From JARIHD01 sp964610985 (GTDB lineage: Bacteria > Patescibacteriota > Saccharimonadia > Saccharimonadales > UBA4665): a stretch of 64,000 nt of DNA. Made by a program: the position numbers and the translations under genes. Location: positions 1 to 64,000 of the forward strand of contig CAZSZJ010000004.1 in the NCBI GenBank assembly GCA_964610985.1, read 5' to 3'. The notes beneath the pieces were generated by a model, which was not told where the DNA came from, searched no databases, and saw only the letters and a program-made list of their open reading frames with translations. Of the stretch, positions 32,097 through 42,300 are shown one piece after another. How positions within the stretch are numbered: position 1 is the stretch's first letter; each line of letters begins with the position of its first letter.

Positions 32097-32561
32097 TTAG
32101 CGAGTAACACTAATGGTTTTGCCCTGCTCTGCTGCCGGTGCACTGACCGTTATGCGGCCATTGGCACTCTTTAGAATGCGGTAGCCCGTGCCATTGGTTG
32201 CACAACTCGTTGAACATTGTGGGTCTTGAGGAATCTTGGTGAGGTATTTTTCGTTGGTAGTCACGGCCGCAAGGTCGACTAAGCTGGTACAGCTTGCCGC
32301 ACCAGTAGCACAGATCTCAGTAGCTGTGGTGGTAATACCCGTGGGCACAGTTCCGTTGTTATCCAGTGAATATTGATAGACGGCATTTAGGATGGTCGTA
32401 ACATCCGCCTGGCGCGATGCGTTACGGCTGTCGCCGAGCTGCTTGCCCGGGTTGATCGCGATAATAACGATACCCGCCAAAATAGCAATAATCGCCACGA
32501 CCAACAGGACTTCCAATAACGTAAAACCTTTTTGGTTTTTTACCCTTTTAAAGCTGACCAT
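32097..32561 (-). CDS. Type IV pilin-like protein (major pilin candidate)
   Basis: 154 residues from ATG 32561 (a TTG five codons upstream is a weaker start). Class III signal KNQKG|FTLLEVLLVVAIIAIL: cleavage after Gly, Phe as first and Glu as fifth mature residue, then the hydrophobic assembly helix. The globular part has two Cys pairs (EICATGAASC, DPQCSTSC) that may close a D-region loop. Short, with a standard PGKQLGDSRNASRQADV helix continuation, it is the best candidate for the main fibre subunit of the operon. Prepilin peptidase is not in the window. Confidence 0.9.
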   Translation of the reverse strand: MVSFKRVKNQKGFTLLEVLLVVAIIAILAGIVIIAINPGKQLGDSRNASRQADVTTILNAVYQYSLDNNGTVPTGITTTATEICATGAASCTSLVDLAAVTTNEKYLTKIPQDPQCSTSCATNGTGYRILKSANGRITVSAPAAEQGKTISVTR

Positions 32562-32598
32562 ATCTCTAGTACCCAACCCTTTCTTACTTTCTTATGGT

Positions 32599-33000
32599 TT
32601 AAGCGTCGCTTACTTCTTGCCAAGAGGTAATGCTTATGCTTGATGCAGATATTGTAACATAGATCTTGGCTCTTCTCACAACGCTATTTACCGTACCGGT
32701 TACGTCGATAATACGGCCGGTCCCGCCAGTGTTGGTAACAGTATACGAACACGATCCCTGCCCCAGTAATAGCGAATTTGTACCCGTAAAGGCTGTGTTG
32801 TCATGCATTTGCTCAAGCGCCTCTTCAGCACATGACGACGCTAAACTGCGCGCCTGGGCTGACTGTTGTGTGACCAATGTGCCGCGCTGCGAATCCGCCC
32901 CGGCCGTCAATAACGCAAGCGATATCGCCAGACTGGCAGCACCAATTATCAGAACCGCCAAAAGCGCCACATAACCTTTTTGCCCTACCCGTCTTACCAT
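32599..33000 (-). CDS. PilX-like minor pilin
   Basis: 133 residues. KG|YVALLAVLIIGAASLAISLALL has the Gly, a hydrophobic helix and no Glu5, as in PilX-type minor pilins, followed by a helical region QQSAQARSLASSCAEEALEQ and a disulfide candidate (SSCAEE and GSCSYTV). Its start overlaps the previous gene's stop by seven bases. In other systems PilX/K-type subunits start the fibre tip complex. Confidence 0.82.
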   Translation of the reverse strand: MVRRVGQKGYVALLAVLIIGAASLAISLALLTAGADSQRGTLVTQQSAQARSLASSCAEEALEQMHDNTAFTGTNSLLLGQGSCSYTVTNTGGTGRIIDVTGTVNSVVRRAKIYVTISASSISITSWQEVSDA

Positions 33001-34010
33001 GACAAGGCCGCTGTTCCGGTAAACGTCTTTTGATAGTCGTATTCGTTTTTACCGCTAGTATTCACGCGCGAAATCGTAAAACTCACCTGTACCGCTCCTG
33101 GCGTACCCGAGCGTGAGAGGTTTTTGAAATTCAAGCCGGTCAGCGCCACCTTATCATTGGTCAGGGGCATCACTCCGCCTGTGCCTTCTTTTATCTGTAG
33201 TGATGCCGGACCGCTTCCGCCCGTAATAATAGGGGCGTAAATCGAAAACTCAAAGGTGGAGTTGGTACCGCCAGGCCAGGTAGACGGCCAGGTGCCATAA
33301 GTTCTGCTGATGTATGCCGACTGGTTGGAGGCGGTATTGTGGTAGCGCATATTGTTATGCGTGCTGGCCGTGCCGTTCGTGTTATAGCCCAGCCAGTACA
33401 CTTGTCCGCTCGTAACGCTTACAGATGAAATAGGAAATGCGTTCCAAGCATTGGCAGTAAGCGTAATATCCGAACTGCTTGCCAGTAATGTTGTTGGCGC
33501 AGATGCTGTTCCTGCATAGATAGCCATTTGCGCTTTATTGTTCGGCGAAGTACCAAGTGTGGCTCCGATCAGGGCATAAAGAGTAGATATCGTGCCTGTT
33601 GCCCCAGCAGTAAATCTGGTCGTATTAATAAAATTGCTGTCCGTGCCGTCGGTAGAGCCGCCATCGGAGTTGTAGCCCATAACAGTCGACGTGCCGCTTA
33701 GGTCAAAAATAGTGGGACTAAGGCCAGCGATTGGTACATTTAGGCTCAAGGTCGTGCCCGTTCCGCCGACTGCGGGCGCAGCGATACTATCTGCATTGCG
33801 GATGGTTTGCGTAATTAGCTCCATGGCTGCCGTCCCTTGCTGGTTGACCTCGGAAATACTTTGGTTTTTGATACGCGCGTCGGATGTCGTGGCAAAAAAC
33901 AAACTTACTGCAACCAACAATGTACCCACAATGCTTACATACATCAAAAGTTCAATGAGCGTAAAGCCGTGCTGGTAGAGTGTCCTCAGTGGATGGTTTA
34001 TATTGCTCAT
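32994..34010 (-). CDS. Minor pilin with large beta-rich insertion
   Basis: 338 residues. HG|FTLIELLMYVSIVGTLLVAV is a complete prepilin signal. The usual PilW-like helix and strands are interrupted by about 150 residues rich in Ser/Thr/Asn/Gly and aromatic residues (residues about 135-270, e.g. YWLGYNTNGTAS and TYGTWPSTWPGG), predicted as a beta-sandwich of the lectin or carbohydrate-binding type. Start ATG overlaps the upstream TGA (ATGA). A binding role at the pilus tip is an inference. Confidence 0.82.
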   Translation of the reverse strand: MSNINHPLRTLYQHGFTLIELLMYVSIVGTLLVAVSLFFATTSDARIKNQSISEVNQQGTAAMELITQTIRNADSIAAPAVGGTGTTLSLNVPIAGLSPTIFDLSGTSTVMGYNSDGGSTDGTDSNFINTTRFTAGATGTISTLYALIGATLGTSPNNKAQMAIYAGTASAPTTLLASSSDITLTANAWNAFPISSVSVTSGQVYWLGYNTNGTASTHNNMRYHNTASNQSAYISRTYGTWPSTWPGGTNSTFEFSIYAPIITGGSGPASLQIKEGTGGVMPLTNDKVALTGLNFKNLSRSGTPGAVQVSFTISRVNTSGKNEYDYQKTFTGTAALSW

Positions 34011-35707
34011 GGCGTCGATATGTCCATCCTAAAATACACTGGGTCAGTACTGGTTGCTCCGCCCCATATCGTATTCTTAGCCGACCACGTAGCACCACCA
34101 TTCGTTAGACGCCGCTCGTTGATATCCTGAGCACCAACTGCGGAGGTGGCGTTTTGATAAATTCCGGCGAATAAAGCCCCTGATACGGGGTCCGCCCGCA
34201 ACTTTACAAACGAAGTATCATCGCTACCACTCAACACCGCACCCGTCCCCCAGGCAGTTCCAGACCACTGTTTGGCGGTTACCGTTGCGCCGTCGCCCCA
34301 GACAAGCCAAGCCTTTCCACCATTCGCACTATGCGTCTCCCAAACGATATCAAAGTTGCGTGAGGCTATATTCTCGGTTGCTGCCGAATGTTCGGCATGC
34401 TGGGTAGCCGTATCCCAAGCACTGCCCGACCATTTACGTGTGTTTAAGTCCGCTCCGGCGTCCTGCACGCCCAGCATAATTTCATTTGAGTTTGGCCGTG
34501 AAGCAAGTTGCACCCATTCAGCAACCCCACCTTCGGTTGCAATGTCCAGCAAGGTTACTGCTGAGAGTGTCGTGCCGTTCCAGGTGCGGTAATATTGGTC
34601 CGTTGCTACTGCATCTCCCCACATAAACATAGCTTTACCCGACGTTTGTTCATATTCCACATCGATGGCTTTTTTGGTTGCAGTCGCGGCAGTCGTATCC
34701 CAGGCGACGGCCGTGCCCATATTGACCCAGGCAGTACCATTCCAGGCCATGCCATAAACATCAGCATTCGCGTCGAGCATAATCATAGACACTTCATTAC
34801 TCGAAGCCAATGGGTTTTGTTTCGTTTCTATCCAGTTGATGGCGCCGGTAGTAGGAGGTGCCGTAATAGTAGTGGCGGCCGAAAGCGTGGTGCCGTTCCA
34901 TGTCCGGTAGGCAAAGTCTGCAGAGGCCGCCGTCGGGCTGTAGGTAATGATAGCTTTATCACTGTTCCTCTCATACGATATATCAAAGCTACGCGTTGTG
35001 GTAGGTCCGGTACCCACCTGCGTTAAGTTGCCCCAGCTGGTGCCATTCCACACCTGAATATACACTGCACCAGTAGAAGTCTGAACGCCCAATATTGCCT
35101 CATTACGCGTTCGCGCGCTTTTGAGGACAACATAGTTGATGTTGCCGACAACGTTCTGCGCCGATCCTTCGGCACTCCAGTTCGAACCATCCCAGACACG
35201 ATAGAATGGCGTTGTTGTTGTTTTAGAATAGGCCATCATGATCGGCCCAGCCGTCACCGGCGGTATAATTGTCGCCAGCCAATTACTAAATCGGCCATTT
35301 ACTGACACTTGTGAGGTGCCGCTACCGCTTGGCCAACTTACCGTCACCGTTACATTCTTACGATCAATACCTGCCGAGGAGACGGTCACTTGACGCGTGT
35401 ATAGGCCGCTACTATCAGAAGTGCCCGAAAGTGCCCACTGATTACTCGTTTGCGCGAGGCCATACGTTCCATCGCTAAGGTTAGCAAAGGATGCGTCGCG
35501 TATATTGCGTACCGCCTGCAAACCTTCATCGGCCAAAAAGACAGCACGTGCCCGGTCGCCCGAACCAGCTGTGGATTCGCGTCCATAAATAATCGCCCCT
35601 ATGAGCGCAACCACCAAAAACCCAAATACTGTCGCCGCCAGCAGCACTTCCACCGGCGAAAATCCCCGGGAACCGAGCAGCCTAATACGAAACCGTGCCT
35701 TCACCAT
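34007..35707 (-). CDS. Giant minor pilin with beta-propeller-like repeats
   Basis: 566 residues. RG|FSPVEVLLAATVFGFLVVAL is a PilV-type prepilin signal. After residue about 150 the protein has a repeated motif of about 50-60 residues around WDGSNW, WNGTSW, WNGTTL, WNGTAW, WNGTTL, WSGSAW and WSGTAW, seven or more units, which predicts a beta-propeller. A normal minor pilin is about 150-200 residues. The fusion resembles tip adhesins such as PilY1-like devices, but here it is covalent to the pilin stem. Overlaps the previous gene by 26 bases. Confidence 0.85.
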   Translation of the reverse strand: MVKARFRIRLLGSRGFSPVEVLLAATVFGFLVVALIGAIIYGRESTAGSGDRARAVFLADEGLQAVRNIRDASFANLSDGTYGLAQTSNQWALSGTSDSSGLYTRQVTVSSAGIDRKNVTVTVSWPSGSGTSQVSVNGRFSNWLATIIPPVTAGPIMMAYSKTTTTPFYRVWDGSNWSAEGSAQNVVGNINYVVLKSARTRNEAILGVQTSTGAVYIQVWNGTSWGNLTQVGTGPTTTRSFDISYERNSDKAIITYSPTAASADFAYRTWNGTTLSAATTITAPPTTGAINWIETKQNPLASSNEVSMIMLDANADVYGMAWNGTAWVNMGTAVAWDTTAATATKKAIDVEYEQTSGKAMFMWGDAVATDQYYRTWNGTTLSAVTLLDIATEGGVAEWVQLASRPNSNEIMLGVQDAGADLNTRKWSGSAWDTATQHAEHSAATENIASRNFDIVWETHSANGGKAWLVWGDGATVTAKQWSGTAWGTGAVLSGSDDTSFVKLRADPVSGALFAGIYQNATSAVGAQDINERRLTNGGATWSAKNTIWGGATSTDPVYFRMDISTP

Positions 35708-36131
35708 TGAGCGTTACCGTTCTTATTTCGTTATTGGGCGTTGTGAAGGTGGCAATTGTGCCAGTGGCTGTGGGTACGGCGGTTAATTTGCTAAACCGCA
35801 CATCGCTGGCCGCCACAGTAAAACTAGAGGGAATTGCCGTCGTTTCATCATAGGTGACGTCACGGGTAGCATAGCTCGCGCCCTTAAAAAGCGTGGCGCT
35901 GCCAGTCTCGACATGCACGCCCCATTGGCTGTCGCCGTTCATACCACGCGAATAAAGCTGGGCCCGGCGCAGCATGCCAGCCACGCCCTCGGCGGCAATA
36001 TCGAGTTCATTGCGGTTTTGGAAGGATTGATACAGCGGCAGCGACAGACCAACCAACATGCCAATAATAATCACCGACAGGAGCATTTCGATAAGGGTAA
36101 AACCACGCTGGTTTGCCGTAACCCGGGCCAC
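35682..36131 (-). CDS. GspH/FimT-like pseudopilin
   Basis: 149 residues. QRG|FTLIEMLLSVIIIGMLVGLS is a canonical prepilin signal; the globular part (AEGVAGMLRRAQLYSRGMNG then a beta sheet) matches GspH/FimT minor pseudopilins. GTG start sharing one base with the PilC stop (TAGTG), so coupled translation. Probably a priming or DNA-binding minor subunit, since FimT-type proteins bind DNA in some systems. Confidence 0.85.
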   Translation of the reverse strand: MARVTANQRGFTLIEMLLSVIIIGMLVGLSLPLYQSFQNRNELDIAAEGVAGMLRRAQLYSRGMNGDSQWGVHVETGSATLFKGASYATRDVTYDETTAIPSSFTVAASDVRFSKLTAVPTATGTIATFTTPNNEIRTVTLNGEGTVSY

Positions 36132-37219
36132 TACTCAAGACCCCCAACTAGACTGTAAATCGGCATTATGACTGCAACAGCCACGCCCATCACACCCAAC
36201 CACACAACAATCAATAATATTGGCTCCAGGATAGCCTCTAGGTTACGCGTGGAAAGGTCTGATTTTTCTTCGTAAATAGCGCCGACGTTGAGCAATGTCT
36301 CGGGTAGCGAACCAGAACGCTCGCCCGCAATGACCATTTGCTGCACAGGCGGTGGCAATAACTTGCCCGGATCTTTGGGGAGTATGGCACGAAAACTGTA
36401 GCCGTCCTCAAACGCTGCCTTAAATCGCCGGTACATTTTGGCGTACTGCGGCGAACTGGTGGCATCCGCCAAAGATTGCAATGCCTGAGTCACGGTGAGC
36501 CCCGCCTGAAGCAGCGTTCCAAGCAGATATCCAAATCGCGCCAATTCCACTTCATGCATCAGCCGCGACACGCCTGGAATATGAAACAAAATCCATTGCC
36601 CGATATGCCGTGTTTTTGGGAACAAAAAGATCATATAGAGAGCAAAGCACGATGTCGCCAAAAAAACCGGAATCGCCCAAAAACCATTGCTCTTTAAAAA
36701 ATCACCAAACCCGATGAACAGCCGCGAAATAGTAGGAAGCTCTACGTCGAGCTGCGTAAATGTTTCGGAGAGCCGCGGCAGCAAAAACCACGCTACACCA
36801 ATGCCCACCAACAACGTCAAACCAAGTACAAATGACGGATATAACATGGCGGAACGCACCTTCGATTTAAAGGCTCGCTGTTTTTCTTCTTGGCGGGCGG
36901 CGACCTTCAGGTTTTCGACCAATTGACCGGACTGCTCGCCCAGTTGAACCAAGGATATTGTCTGGCGACTGGCCACACCAGAACGCTCCATCGCTTTCCA
37001 GAGCGGCGTGCCTTCGTCGATATCGCGGAGCATCTGGTCGATCGCGCCGTTTAGCTCTGGCGACTTACTTGTTTCTTTGAGCGAAGTAAAAGCTTCTTGC
37101 ACGGGTACAGCGGCGTGCAAAAGTAGGGCCAGATTGCTCGTAAAGTAGTCCCGATATTTTGGCGAAACGTGATATTTTTTGGCCTTTGGCGGCGTCAGGT
37201 TTTTGTCCGTCTTGTTCAT
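36131..37219 (-). CDS. pilC: Type IV pilus inner-membrane platform protein PilC
   Basis: 362 residues. Two T2SSF repeats, each with the paired helices and the KSPELNGAIDQMLRDIDEGT- or SPQYAKMYRRFKAAFEDGYS-type signature, and three membrane helices (about 129-152, 178-198, 338-360). The GERSGSLPETL motif is a family hallmark. It is the platform on which PilB acts to add pilin. It starts one base after the pilB stop. Confidence 0.94.
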   Translation of the reverse strand: MNKTDKNLTPPKAKKYHVSPKYRDYFTSNLALLLHAAVPVQEAFTSLKETSKSPELNGAIDQMLRDIDEGTPLWKAMERSGVASRQTISLVQLGEQSGQLVENLKVAARQEEKQRAFKSKVRSAMLYPSFVLGLTLLVGIGVAWFLLPRLSETFTQLDVELPTISRLFIGFGDFLKSNGFWAIPVFLATSCFALYMIFLFPKTRHIGQWILFHIPGVSRLMHEVELARFGYLLGTLLQAGLTVTQALQSLADATSSPQYAKMYRRFKAAFEDGYSFRAILPKDPGKLLPPPVQQMVIAGERSGSLPETLLNVGAIYEEKSDLSTRNLEAILEPILLIVVWLGVMGVAVAVIMPIYSLVGGLE

Positions 37220-37220
37220 A

Positions 37221-38879
37221 CTATTTGTCCGTCAGCACTACCGGCGGCTCGACAATCCGCAAGACCTCGGCAATACTCGTTATGCCACTTTTAACCTTAT
37301 CGATACCATCTTCAAACATAGATACGCTGGCCTGCGAACGGGCTAACCTTTCGATTTCGCGTGACGAGGGTCTTTTGATAATCAATTCTTGCATTTCGGG
37401 GGTTACATCAATCAGCTCGTACAACGCACTGCGTCCGGCGTATCCCGTACCGCTGCACACCGAACACCCCTTACCCGCATATACGTTATCGGTTTTGACA
37501 AAATAACGCGAAACATCGGCCTGATGGGCGGCAAGTTTGCTAATTGCCTCCTCGGCGGTCAAACTATACCGGCAGTGACTGCAGATCTTGCGCACCAGGC
37601 GTTGCGCCACAATAACCTCCAACGTCGAGGCCAACAAAAACGGTTCGATGCCCATATCTACCAGCCGAGGAATTGCCGTCGCTGCGTCATTGGCATGGAA
37701 TGTAGATAAGAGCAAGTGGCCAGTCAAAGCGGCATTGACCGAAATTTCGGCCGTTTCTTGGTCACGGATTTCGCCTACCAAAATGATGTCCGGATCCTGG
37801 CGCACGATAGCGCGCAGTCCTTTGGCAAACGTCATATTCGACGCTTCACGCACCTGGATCTGATTAACACCAGCCATTTTGTATTCCACCGGATCTTCAA
37901 TAGTCGTAATGTTGACGTCAGGATGATTTAGCAACTTGAGCAGGGCATAGAGCGTGGTTGTTTTTCCCGAACCTGTTGGGCCGACTGTCAAGATCATACC
38001 GAACGGCTTGGCGGCGGCAGTTTGCAGCAGTTCGCGGTTATGCGTGTTTAGGCCGATGTCGCCGAGGGAATACCCTTGCACGTATGAACTCAGCACCCGC
38101 ATCACCACCTTTTCGCCCTGCACTGTTGGTACAAGGGATACGCGTATATCAGCCGAAACGTTTTCCATGTGGCGCTGGAGTGCGCCGTCCTGGGCAGTCA
38201 GGTGCTCATCGATGCGCATGCCGCTTTCCACTTTTACGCGGTTCAGTACGTTCTCGTAGTTTTCTTTGGGCAGCACACCTGCCTCGCGCAAGGTACCATC
38301 CACACGAAACCTCACCGTTACCGAATCAACCTGTGGTTCAAAATGAATATCGGAAGCATTATACGCCAGCGCATCTTTTATAATTTCGTCAACGATTTCC
38401 GGTGCAACGCGACGGCCTTCTTTTATAATGCGCGAGAAACGTGTTTCGAGCGGCTGCTGGTAAAGGTTAAGACTGGTCGTTATCGCCTCTGGCAGGGCAT
38501 AGGCCACACGAATCTTTTTGCCATTAAAAATAGGGGCGAGTTTATTGAGCTGCACCTTTTCGGGGTTGTCGGTCGCCACGGCAACCACCTGGTCGGAAGC
38601 CTTTACGTAGACCACACGCATATCGCGCCCAATCTGTTCTGGAATCCGATTAACGTCTTCTTTGCTGGGCGGGTTGGTGTCGAAGTCGACAAACAGCGTA
38701 TTGTAGCCCTCGGCCAGCGCTTGACCCAGCAAGCGCTTGTCCAGTACCTCGGTACGAATCAAAAAATCAACATACTCATCGCCGTTATGCGCCGCAGCTT
38801 CAGCCGCTTTGCTGTCTTCTGCAGAAATGTAACTTTCCTTCAGAAGAATGCTTTTGATCTTTTCGATACTCGGATACAC
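37221..38879 (-). CDS. pilB: Type IV pilus assembly ATPase PilB
   Basis: 552 residues. N-terminal MshEN-type domain about 1-150; ATPase about 175-545 with Walker A GPTGSGKTTTLY, Asp box TIEDPVEY, Walker B ILVGEIRDQETAE and the His box STFHANDA. A four-Cys zinc site CSHC...CSVC lies at about 450-500. GTG start. It drives pilus extension from the cytosol. PilT (retraction) is not found in the window, so retraction would depend on another locus. Confidence 0.96.
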   Translation of the reverse strand: MYPSIEKIKSILLKESYISAEDSKAAEAAAHNGDEYVDFLIRTEVLDKRLLGQALAEGYNTLFVDFDTNPPSKEDVNRIPEQIGRDMRVVYVKASDQVVAVATDNPEKVQLNKLAPIFNGKKIRVAYALPEAITTSLNLYQQPLETRFSRIIKEGRRVAPEIVDEIIKDALAYNASDIHFEPQVDSVTVRFRVDGTLREAGVLPKENYENVLNRVKVESGMRIDEHLTAQDGALQRHMENVSADIRVSLVPTVQGEKVVMRVLSSYVQGYSLGDIGLNTHNRELLQTAAAKPFGMILTVGPTGSGKTTTLYALLKLLNHPDVNITTIEDPVEYKMAGVNQIQVREASNMTFAKGLRAIVRQDPDIILVGEIRDQETAEISVNAALTGHLLLSTFHANDAATAIPRLVDMGIEPFLLASTLEVIVAQRLVRKICSHCRYSLTAEEAISKLAAHQADVSRYFVKTDNVYAGKGCSVCSGTGYAGRSALYELIDVTPEMQELIIKRPSSREIERLARSQASVSMFEDGIDKVKSGITSIAEVLRIVEPPVVLTDK

Positions 38880-38904
38880 GCCCCAACCCCGTATGCCCTA
38901 TCCG

Positions 38905-39267
38905 TTACGCTTTCTTTACTTCTTCTACGATGACCGACAGTGGCGTATTGGATTTTATAAAATATTTGCGGGCTCCGAGCTGCAGCACCCGTTCTTCGTC
39001 TTCGCGCTGACTCAGATTGGACAGCACGATCACGTACGGCATCGGCCCGCTCGCCTTTAGTTTTTCCAATACCTGAAAGCCGTCCATCACCGGCATCATT
39101 AGATCAAGCAAAATAATATCAAAATGGTTTTTGGCAGCCACATCCAGACATTCTTGGCCATTCTGCGCGGTCGTTACCGCGTAACCTTCGTTGGTCAGCT
39201 TGAGCGTTAACGCGTGCGACAACGGTTTTTCGTCTTCTACTATCAGTACCTTTTTTTGATTTGCCAT
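38905..39267 (-). CDS. Single-domain response regulator
   Basis: 120 residues, receiver domain only. Acidic pocket EDE (about 11-13), phospho-acceptor Asp55 in ILLDLMMPVMDG, and Lys in YFIKSNT. No output domain, so it acts by protein contact, like CheY or PilG/PilH. It lies 53 bases after the histidine kinase and 25 bases before pilB on the same strand, so the pair probably controls the pilus motor. Confidence 0.93.
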   Translation of the reverse strand: MANQKKVLIVEDEKPLSHALTLKLTNEGYAVTTAQNGQECLDVAAKNHFDIILLDLMMPVMDGFQVLEKLKASGPMPYVIVLSNLSQREDEERVLQLGARKYFIKSNTPLSVIVEEVKKA

Positions 39268-39320
39268 CTTTGTTAACCCTCTACTGTTTCAGTTCCGTTT
39301 AACATCTCGATTGTAGCACA

Positions 39321-42300
39321 TCAGGCTTCTCCCGGCTGTTTGCTATTTGATTTGAGCACCTTGGTCTTGAAAGGCAAGAGCACATGGAATGTCGTGCCCT
39401 TATTTTCAGCCGATTCAAACCAGACCTTGCCACCCAATTTTTCGGTCACTTGTTTGACAATGTACAGGCCCAAGCCGGTTCCTTCCACATCGAGCCCCCG
39501 CACATTGTCGGCGCGGAACAGTTTGCCAAAAATCTTTGCATGCTGGGACTCGGGAATCCCGTAACCGGTATCTTTGACCGCCAGATAAAAGTATGCGTCA
39601 CCACGGAGGCGGGCCTTGGTCGTTTCTTGCTGAATTGCCTGACGGAGGATCAACGTGACGTCGCCTTTAGGCGGCGTATATTTAACGGCGTTCGAAAACA
39701 GGTTTTGGACGATCATGCGCAGCAGCTTGGGATCGGCCGATACACTGTGCAGATTCTTGGCTGCGTCGATGGTAACACGCAGATCTTTACTTTCTGTCAT
39801 GCTTGCCAGCTCGCGCTCCAGTCCTTCGGCCAACTCCTTCATGTCCGTAGCCACGGGTTGGTTGCTCAGCTTGCCAAGATCCAGGCGCGATACATCCAGC
39901 AACGAGTTAACCAGTTCGATCATGCGCAAACTACCGTGATGAATCTGTTCGATATATTCTTTTTGGTCTTGGTTGAGTTTGCCGGCATCTCCGCCAAGCA
40001 GTAGTTCGCCATACCAGTTAATGGCCGACAGCGGCGTACGCAACTGGTGCGAAGCGAGCGACACAAACTCGGTCTTGGCACGGTCCAGCTCGTATTCTTT
40101 GGATACATCACGGAACACCACGATCACACCAAGCAATTTGCCCTCGACGTCGTAAATGGGTGCGGCCGAGTCGGCCACCGAAACAATCTTGCCGTCTTTA
40201 CGGCGCAGCACCGTATGGTTTTTCATCGAAGAAATATGTCCGGCGAGTGCCTGACGAATAAAGCCGTCATTCATGCGGCCGCTCTTTTCGAAAGAAAAGT
40301 GCAGCACGTCGGCGTAATGTTTGCCGATGACCTCGCTTGCCTGATAGCCGCTGATGCGCTCGCAAGCCAGGTTAAACAGCGTAATCCGCCCTTTCACGTC
40401 TATGGCAAATACAGCGTCGCCGATACTCGTCAGGACTGCCTCATCCTTACGCTGGACGGCAACCGCGGTATTGCGCTCTGCGTTAAGATCTTCGGTAATT
40501 TCGGCTGCCGTCTGCAGAGCTTGGTCACGCCTTCGCAGCTGTCCGGATATCAGGAAAAAGGCAAGTATGGATATCAAAATACCTGAGCTCAGTACGGTCC
40601 TTGGAAGCCTCTCATAGACCTCAGTCATGCCAAACTCAGGTGATACGCGCAGTGTTAGCCGCCAGGTCTTGCCGCCGGTAGAGATACTGCCAGTGTATGC
40701 GACATCCGCATCTTGCCTGACATTCCTAGCTTCGGAAACGAACACTACCCGTCCCGATGATACATCCGTTACGCTATACTGCGCATTATTGTCCTTAGAG
40801 GGAAATATATCGGTGAATAACCGATCATTCTGGAAGTATGCCAAAATAAAACCTTGGATTTGTTCACGGCGAACCCGTATATCCTTAGGTGTCGTTACAC
40901 CGACACGCCGTTGATATACTGGTGCGGCGATAAAGAACCCTGGTCGCTCCGGCGCATTGCCCTTTTGCGATGCGTTCAAGTCGATCACTTCCGAACCCAC
41001 TATCTCGCCCTTATCGCGAGCTTCTTCGAGTGCGGTTCGCCGGCCGGCCTCGCTACTCAAGTCAAATCCATACCGCGTTGCCGGCGTATGCGGTTCCGTG
41101 TAAAGCACAGGGAAGTGCAGTGCATTATTATTTTCGGGAAACGGCATAAACGAACCGTACTGCGGAAAGGCGTCACTAGCTCTCGCCCGTGTGTCTTTAA
41201 TAAATACCTGCTTTTGACCATCGGGTACGGCCGCCACATAGGTAATCGCCAAAAATCCGGGATAGCTTGTTTGGATATTAGAATTTAGGAAATAATTATT
41301 AAATTCGGCAGGCGAAACATCATCGCTGGCAGCAAATAAACCTTTATAGCCGTTCAAAGCGTCAGAATAGGCGTGCAAGCGAGAGGCCAGTGTATTTTCT
41401 GCCTTCAGGAATGCTTGGCGTGATTCCGCGGCCACATTATCATTAATATTGTGCTTGACCTGCTGCCAACTTATTCCTGTCGCTAAGATCAGGAGCAGAC
41501 ACACCACAATAGCTTGCCAATACGCATAAAAGATACGTATTGATACGAGGTATGATTTGGTAGGCTTCGACAGTCCCACTATTACAAAGTTAAAACAAAT
41601 AAACACAAGCGTAGTGGCAATCGAAATGGGGGTTGAGCCACCAAAAGTCAAACTATCAAAACCGAAACTATAGCCGATTAAGACGCTCATAGTCATAAGG
41701 AAAATCAACCCCGACAAGGCAAAAAAGATATGGCGAGTCCATGCCTGTCGTTGGGTACCCAAAAGCACAGACAACATCGTTCCAGCGCATAGGAACAATA
41801 TCCCCGCCGACGACGAAGCCCGCCCCGAAAAACGGCCCCACTCCAGTTTGTCCGCGAATAATATGGCGTCCAGACCGGTATCGACGGAAAAAAGATATCG
41901 CGCTAAGACGGCGACCCCAAAAAAGACGCTCCACATGGCCACCACATTCACGATCATCCGTCGAATATGACCGGCATGCCATCCTTTGCTCATACTTATA
42001 ATGGCCAAAGCCAAGAGAAGCGCCGTTGCTGCCGTCATCGGATTCATTGGCGCAAGGTCGGGCACAATCGAGCGCAGTACCGGAACGTCCAGCTGCCAGC
42101 CCACCAAAGCACCCACACTCAAAATAATCATCAAAAGTGATACAATACTGCGCTTGGCTAGCGTCGAATCGGTTGCCGATTTTTCGACGCCACTCACCAA
42201 CCAGTCTCGGGCCGTTTCTTCGGTCTTGAAAAAGTGCGTGTAGCCTTCCATGCCAGCGGCCCGAGCAATATACTTTCCGGCCAGGACAATGCCCTGATGG

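Noticed and set aside
38169..38933. 254-residue plus-strand open frame
   Set aside because: Fully antisense to pilB with Phe/His-rich composition typical of a reverse shadow; no ribosome site or -10 at its start.
39384..40004. 206-residue plus-strand open frame
   Set aside because: Antisense to the catalytic part of the histidine kinase, whose motifs are unambiguous.
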